From NCBI GenBank assembly GCA_018398765.1, contig JAHBMJ010001951.1:2501-19826 (forward strand): DNA of 17,326 nt. Reading direction: 5' to 3'. A program made the position numbers and the translations under genes. This DNA is from Chromera velia (taxonomy: Eukaryota > Sar > Chromeraceae). The notes beneath the pieces were generated by a model that was given only the letters and a program-made list of their open reading frames with translations, searched no databases and was not told the origin of the DNA. Positions 16,769 through 17,326 of this stretch are shown piece after piece. Numbering within the stretch: the stretch's first letter is position 1; each line of letters starts with the position of its first letter.

Positions 16769-17326
16769 TTCTTTTTTTAGAGGCCCATGTATGCAACGAT
16801 GCTCCATAACATGTTTTGTGAGTGCAAACCGAAGAAAGTCTCTCAAAATTATACAGACCATCTTTGGAACTCAAACCGTATAACCTATTCTCAACGTTCA
16901 AAATTAATTTCACCTCCCTAGCTGAGAAGTTAGGAGTTTTTTTTGTCCACCATTATGCCTCACATCCACCCGCCATCCGTAGTCCAGCGTTTTTAGATGA
17001 CCTCATTCTGAATCACACCGGGGGGGGGCATCCACCCTCAGCTCTCGTAGCGCTGCACACCACCCCCCTCTGAGGCTTGGTGTCATACACCCCTATACAC
17101 CGGACACGGAGTGTAGGACAATCGATGCAAGCAGACAGGGTAATGCCTCCTCATGAATGTTGGATCCAGCCACCCATACACCCCACGTAATTGACCTTAA
17201 ACGGTCTACGCTCGTCCGTTCTACCCGAGCTGCTCCAAAAAAATTGATACTCGGTTTACATGAAATTTGGGCCCGCTTCTTGCATGGCCTCATGCATTGC
17301 CCGAGCATTGGATGCTTTACCCGTGA

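Larger units (their letters stand above)
13850..17326. other. About 3.5 kb without a supportable gene; A/C-rich on the + strand
   Basis: From about 13850 to 16000 the + strand is visibly rich in A and C, so the minus strand is rich in G and T, resembling the introns or 3' UTR of a minus-strand gene. I could not chain any exons on either strand. The longest ORFs (+14946-15452 and -16382-16861) have no domain, odd composition and no splice support. From about 16500 the sequence has long G or C runs and small inverted repeats. Confidence 0.4.

Noticed and set aside
16382-16861. 159-codon minus-strand ORF
   Set aside because: Composition is His-, Pro- and Gly-rich from C/G runs and TGCA repeats; there is no domain and no splice-linked neighbour.

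Overview
The window is eukaryotic nuclear DNA. It holds one long, intron-rich gene on the + strand (about 516 to 11605), followed by more than 5 kb in which I can support no gene. Overall GC is near half by eye. Exons prefer codons ending in G or C. Introns are T-rich, full of simple repeats, and mostly end in TGCAG or TTGCAG. The motif TGCATGCA recurs throughout. Together these fit a unicellular SAR-lineage protist or alga. A chromerid such as Chromera velia is a plausible guess, but I cannot confirm it from sequence alone.

The gene was rebuilt exon by exon by requiring an acceptor AG, a donor GT and an unbroken reading frame. This gives 23 exons, or 24 if a micro-exon near 1963 is used, and a protein of about 1,470 residues. 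Order of parts: a low-complexity N-terminus (516-1376, plus an uncertain exon at 1775); globin-like domain 1 (2286-3202) with a proximal-His motif; globin-like domain 2 (3203-4128) that seems to lack that His; a charged linker and coiled coil (4301-4777); globin-like domain 3 (4778-5913), again with the His motif; an unnamed conserved-looking helical module (5914-7525); a six-helix TRP-like channel core with pore loop (7526-10307); and a charged C-terminal tail ending in a short amphipathic helix (10642-11605).

The architecture suggests a membrane channel whose cytosolic N-terminal globins sense or bind a diatomic gas, or report redox state, and gate cation flow. That functional reading is inference. 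The main finding is the fusion of three globin domains with a TRP-like channel in one reading frame.

Secondary observations are an unusual 5' splice-site pattern (GTNNGT, often C at +3), phase-0 introns in most positions, an exon squeezed between two microsatellite introns, a 35-bp tandem duplication in an intron, a hairpin in the 3' flank, nested palindromes near 13.76-13.82 kb, and G-run inverted repeats near 16.5-17.0 kb. The 5' start and the 3' end of the gene remain ambiguous, and the alternatives are given.
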